A DNA stretch of 9,371 nt, from the NCBI GenBank assembly GCA_052031065.1, contig JBPEXY010000015.1, forward strand, positions 1 through 9,371, given 5' to 3'. Numbering within the stretch: the stretch's first letter is position 1; each line of letters begins with the position of its first letter. The notes under the pieces were generated by a model, which did not search any database, had not been told where the DNA came from, and was given only the letters and a program-made list of their open reading frames with translations. Both the position numbers and the translations under genes were made by a program. Origin of the DNA: JBPEXY01 sp052031065 (lineage in GTDB: Bacteria; Pseudomonadota; Gammaproteobacteria; Immundisolibacterales; Immundisolibacteraceae). Positions 6,361-9,371 of the stretch are shown here, in pieces.

Positions 6361-7416
6361 ATGGATTTTGGCGTTTATACAGAGATACAGGTTAACCAGG
6401 GGGATGATTACAAACGTCGCCTGGACGAGACCTTGTTGCACGGCCGTCGGGCAGATGAGCTGGGGTTCGATGTTTTTATGGCCCTGGAACACCATTTCTT
6501 TCAGACCTTTTCTACCTCGTCCAATCCGCTTGCGCTGTTCAGCGCGCTGTCGCAGATTACCGACAGTATCCGCTTTCGGGCCATGTGTCATACCCTGCCG
6601 GTTCATAACCCGATGGTACTGGCGGAAGAGATTGCCATGGCTGATCTGATTTGCGACGGTCGTATTGAAGCAGGTGTTGGGCGTGGGCATGGTTGGCTAC
6701 ACTGGTTTTGTGGACTCGACCCGGCCGACAGCGCGGTGAAATATCGTGAGTCGATTGAGATTCTGCACAAGGCCTGGACTGAAGAAAAATTCAGTTACAA
6801 CGGCGAGTATTACCAGATCCCCGAAGTTTCCGCGGTACCCAAACCGCTGCAAAAGGGTGGTCCGCGAATTTATCTGACCGGCACCAGTGGTAAATCGTTT
6901 GAGATGGCCGGTGAGAAAGGCTGGGGGATCGTCGTCGGTGGTCCAGCGCCGGTGGCTATTTTTCTTGATGCGGTTCACAAATACCTGGATGCCTGTGAAA
7001 AGCACGGCAATGAACCTGATATCGGATATGTCACCTGCTGTTACCTTGCCGAGGATGACAAAATTGCCCGTCAGGAAGTTGAAGCTGACATGCTGCAGAG
7101 TTACCGCAACCTTGCGGTTCCGCAAACTTCGATTAGAACCGATGAGCAGAAAGCTGAACTTAATGCCGCCGGCTATCAGTTCTACGCCAGTGGTGCGCTC
7201 GAGGCCTTTACAACCATTACTTACGATGAAGTGATTGAGCAGAAACTGGCTTACGTGGGAACGCCGGAAGGGTTCCTGGAGCGTATCGAGGAGGTGCGTA
7301 AGCTATTTGATTTCAGTGAGTTGTCATTGATGGCGGATTTTGCCGGTTTAAAGCCCTGGCAGACCAACCGTACTATTGAGCTGTTCGCAGAACGCTGTAT
7401 GCCCGAATTGTCCTGA
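6361..7416 (+). CDS. Luciferase-like flavin-dependent monooxygenase (LLM family)
   Basis: The 351-residue protein is a bacterial-luciferase-fold TIM barrel. It opens with MDFGVYTE, the usual first beta strand. ALEHHFF (E43-H44-H45) is the family's EHH signature, and NPMVLAEEIAMADLICDGRIEAGVGRG (about 85-109) is the AE-x-A-x2-D/GR/GxGRG block. The C-terminal YVGTPEGFLERIEE (near residue 298) is also typical. Family members use reduced FMN, or F420, to oxygenate or dehydrogenate small organic molecules. A separate flavin reductase is needed for FMN users and none is seen here. I chose ATG 6361 because MDFG is the family beginning and GGGGAG ends four bases before it; an in-frame GTG at 6334 would add nine unusual residues. 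It lies downstream of the Rieske oxygenase and probably shares its transcript. The substrate cannot be deduced. Confidence 0.87.
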   Translation: MDFGVYTEIQVNQGDDYKRRLDETLLHGRRADELGFDVFMALEHHFFQTFSTSSNPLALFSALSQITDSIRFRAMCHTLPVHNPMVLAEEIAMADLICDGRIEAGVGRGHGWLHWFCGLDPADSAVKYRESIEILHKAWTEEKFSYNGEYYQIPEVSAVPKPLQKGGPRIYLTGTSGKSFEMAGEKGWGIVVGGPAPVAIFLDAVHKYLDACEKHGNEPDIGYVTCCYLAEDDKIARQEVEADMLQSYRNLAVPQTSIRTDEQKAELNAAGYQFYASGALEAFTTITYDEVIEQKLAYVGTPEGFLERIEEVRKLFDFSELSLMADFAGLKPWQTNRTIELFAERCMPELS

Positions 7417-7429
7417 TCGGACAATCAGG
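7407..7429 (+). repeat. Overlapping, mutually exclusive inverted repeats at the LLM stop codon
   Basis: ATTGTCC (7407-7413) pairs with GGACAAT (7419-7425) around TGATC. CCTGAT (7412-7417) pairs with ATCAGG (7424-7429) around six bases. The two hairpins share bases, so only one can form at a time. The TGA stop at 7414-7416 lies inside both. There is no T run, so termination is not indicated. Confidence 0.4.
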
Positions 7430-7506
7430 GCCCTTGCACTATCGGGTTTACTGTCGTTTTCGACGGAAGTTTATAACCGGCCGAATTCTGGCTGGGGGAG
7501 AGCACC

Positions 7507-7854
7507 ATGGCAAATCGATTACCGGAAGAGTTTTCCGATCTGGAACAGTACGCGGACTGGGGTGAGCCGACCGAAGCCGCGCGTATGGCCCGTCGCATCG
7601 GGTCAGCCATGTCCGAGTTGACTGATTATTACTCGGCAATGTTGCCGAGAATGGAGGCGATTGCCGAGTATCTGGATCAGTGGGATCTACCCGACCTTCC
7701 AGAGCAGGCGAAAACGCTGCTCTATATGGGCATGATGTACATGGAAGCGGCGGTATCCGTGGAGCTGTTCAAGGACCCTGATGTGCCGGAGAGCAGTCCG
7801 GCCGAGAAGCTTACCGTGCTTTCAGAGCATGGTGAACGAGCGCTGATGGGTTAA
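7507..7854 (+). CDS. Small acidic helical protein of unknown function
   Basis: The 115-residue product starts at ATG 7507, six bases behind a good GGGGGAG site (7494-7500), so translation is credible. It has no cysteine, no signal peptide and no membrane segment. The sequence suggests three or four helices: PTEAARMARRIGSAMSELTDYY (about 22-43), LPRMEAIAEYLDQW (about 45-58) and EQAKTLLYMGMMYMEAAVSVELF (about 65-87), with a disordered acidic tail. No known domain is recognised. I have an unverified impression that similar small proteins, with a DLE..W..PTE..R start and an AMLPR motif, occur next to Rieske oxygenase genes. It may be an accessory or stabilising partner of the neighbouring oxygenases. 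The gap before it is 90 bases and all neighbours are co-directional. Confidence 0.75.
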   Translation: MANRLPEEFSDLEQYADWGEPTEAARMARRIGSAMSELTDYYSAMLPRMEAIAEYLDQWDLPDLPEQAKTLLYMGMMYMEAAVSVELFKDPDVPESSPAEKLTVLSEHGERALMG

Positions 7855-7959
7855 ACCTTACCCGTAGCAGAATTGAATTTGGCCGGTCCTGAAGCGGGCT
7901 GCCGGAAGACAACGCCCAGCTTGACCTGCGAACTGGCTTAACTTTATTGGAGTTTAGTG

Positions 7960-9371
7960 ATGGGGAGATCATTAATGTTGGCGCTGCTGGCCGGGTTGGC
8001 TGCGCAGCCCTTATCAGCGGTCGAGGTGGTCGGGAGCGTCACCATTGCTGATGGTAAGCCAGTTGCTGGTGCCATGGTGTCGGTCGACGATGGCGACGTC
8101 GGACCAGGCGAGGTGACTACCACGGTGTTTACCGACGCCCAGGGACGTTACCGGTTGCAGCTTGATCAGATCGATGGCATGGAAATTCGTGTTGCTTTGG
8201 GCGGCTATCAGTCTGTTTCTCCAGCGTCTGGGAAGGCGCGGTTAACCGCTGTTGAAGGCAGGGTAACTCAGGATTTCGTACTAAAACCGGGCATGGATAC
8301 AGCGACGCTGCCGGCATCAGTCTGGATGAGTAACATGCCTGACGGTCACGGGCGCGAACTGACGATTTTGCAATGCACCTCCTGTCATCAGATGCCGTCG
8401 CGCAAAATGCGCACCTTTGCGAACAATCTTGCGGCACTTTCTGAGGAGGACCGGGTTAATTCCTGGAAGGCAATGATCCAGTACATGCGCATCAAGGTGT
8501 TTGAGATCGGACCCGACGGCAGTCACGTCAGCCCTCAGTATGTCGATTTTGAAACCATGATGAACCCAGATCTGAGCCTGTTTAACCTCTATGATGAAGA
8601 GGTGATCTCGGAATATCTGGCCAAATACCTGCCAAATAATTATGAGGATGCCAGCGGTTATACCTATGAACAGGGGCCGAGTCTGGTCAATGCCAACACT
8701 CTAATCAGGGAATATCACCTGCCGAAAGCTTCACTGGTGCGCGAAGTGGCATTAACGCCGGGGTCCCCTTACATTTGGGGTGCAGATCTGCAGAAAAACA
8801 GATTGCTTCGTGTCGACCCCAACAACCCCGCTGAGCAGGTGCCCTATCCGGTTCCGGTGGATGGCCCTACTGGACCCCATACCCTTAACGATGATGCTGA
8901 AGGTTACCTCTGGGATGCCAATATCGAGGGCGATGTGGTTCACCGGTTTAATCCGCAAACCGGAGAGTGGCAGGCATTTGATCAGTTCAGCAAGGGAGCT
9001 GTGGCGCATGACATAGCGCTCAACAGTAGTTTTCAGGTCGACACTGATGCCCAGGGCAAGCTCTGGCTGACTCTGATCGGCAAAAACAAGATGGCCAGTC
9101 TGAATCCCGACAATGGTGAAGTGCAGGAGTTTGAAGTACCGATCGCTGAAGACAATAAACCGTTCCGGGCGGCCATTTACGGTGCCGCGTTGCGTGGTGA
9201 CGGTAAAGAGGTCTGGTTTACCCAGCTAACCGGTGGATTGGGTGCTCTTGATACCGCTACTGGTGAACTGGTGTTCTGGAAAGATTATCCAGTCGGCAAA
9301 GGCCCCCGGCGCATTGCTATTGATGATAACGACCAGCTCTATGTCACCCTGTTCGGTTCGGGACAGCTGGA
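7960..9371 (+). CDS. Exported carboxypeptidase-regulatory-like / c-type haem / Vgb-like beta-propeller protein (3' truncated by window)
   Basis: The frame is open from ATG 7960 to the window edge (470 codons, no stop). GGAG at 7949-7952 is seven bases upstream. Residues 1-20 (MGRSLMLALLAGLAAQPLSA) form a Sec-type signal peptide with a cleavage site after Ala20. Residues about 21-110 look like a carboxypeptidase-regulatory/Cna-B-like beta sandwich (VAGAMVSVDDGD, FTDAQGRYRLQL). C139-T-S-C-H143 is a single c-type haem attachment site, followed by a helical stretch; SWKAMIQYM supplies a possible axial Met. From about residue 250 the sequence repeats propeller-like blades (EYHLP, YLWDANIEGDVVHRFNPQTGEW, KLWLTLIGKNKMASLNPDNGEV) similar to streptogramin lyase (Vgb)/NHL propellers. 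It should be periplasmic, possibly an electron-transfer or ligand-binding protein. Lyase activity is not supported by the visible sequence. The role alongside the oxygenases is unknown. Confidence 0.82.
   Translation, partial: MGRSLMLALLAGLAAQPLSAVEVVGSVTIADGKPVAGAMVSVDDGDVGPGEVTTTVFTDAQGRYRLQLDQIDGMEIRVALGGYQSVSPASGKARLTAVEGRVTQDFVLKPGMDTATLPASVWMSNMPDGHGRELTILQCTSCHQMPSRKMRTFANNLAALSEEDRVNSWKAMIQYMRIKVFEIGPDGSHVSPQYVDFETMMNPDLSLFNLYDEEVISEYLAKYLPNNYEDASGYTYEQGPSLVNANTLIREYHLPKASLVREVALTPGSPYIWGADLQKNRLLRVDPNNPAEQVPYPVPVDGPTGPHTLNDDAEGYLWDANIEGDVVHRFNPQTGEWQAFDQFSKGAVAHDIALNSSFQVDTDAQGKLWLTLIGKNKMASLNPDNGEVQEFEVPIAEDNKPFRAAIYGAALRGDGKEVWFTQLTGGLGALDTATGELVFWKDYPVGKGPRRIAIDDNDQLYVTLFGSGQL

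Noticed and set aside
1..9371. CRISPR arrays, tRNA or rRNA genes, insertion sequences, attachment sites
   Set aside because: No regularly spaced repeats, cloverleaf or rRNA-like sequence, transposase frame or terminal inverted repeats were seen by reading through the window.

Overview
The window is a 9.4 kb, moderately GC-rich stretch with every recognisable gene on the + strand and short gaps between genes. It looks like a catabolic (oxygenase-rich) accessory region of a Gram-negative proteobacterium. Clear Shine-Dalgarno sites, a Sec-type signal peptide leading to a c-type haem motif, and BenAB/AntAB-, MdlB- and ApbA-like proteins support this. A gammaproteobacterium is my best guess, but no phylogenetic marker in the window proves it.

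Layout: (1) 3-314, the 3' end of a Rieske aromatic-ring dioxygenase alpha subunit of the benzoate/anthranilate type; (2) 371-874, its beta subunit; (3) 940-2700, a thiamine-diphosphate enzyme of the acetolactate synthase/benzoylformate decarboxylase superfamily, followed by a strong intrinsic terminator at 2744-2779; (4) 2822-3796, an ApbA/PanE-type ketoacid reductase; (5) 3848-4987, an FMN-dependent alpha-hydroxyacid dehydrogenase of the mandelate/lactate dehydrogenase family; (6) 5079-6278, a second, stand-alone Rieske oxygenase; (7) 6361-7416, a luciferase-like (F420/FMN-type fold) monooxygenase; (8) 7507-7854, a small acidic helical protein of unknown function; (9) 7960 to the window end, an exported protein combining a carboxypeptidase-regulatory-like beta domain, one CxxCH haem site and a Vgb-like beta-propeller, cut off by the window edge.

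The content suggests one catabolic unit split into two transcripts by the terminator. The dioxygenase would attack an aromatic carboxylate. The hydroxyacid dehydrogenase and the ketoacid reductase act at the 2-hydroxyacid/2-oxoacid level, and the ThDP enzyme would cleave or decarboxylate the 2-oxoacid. This resembles the logic of the mandelate pathway (hydroxyacid to oxoacid to aldehyde to aromatic acid to dihydrodiol), but here it is joined to a second Rieske oxygenase and a flavin monooxygenase. The substrate is not determinable from sequence. No ferredoxin or reductase for the Rieske enzymes, no regulator, no transporter, no mobile element, no tRNA/rRNA and no CRISPR array is visible in the window.

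The most unusual points are a Tyr-to-Phe change at the substrate-binding Tyr24 position of the hydroxyacid dehydrogenase, the hydroxyacid/oxoacid/ThDP gene set next to two different Rieske oxygenases, the unknown 115-residue protein, and the tripartite exported haem/propeller protein.
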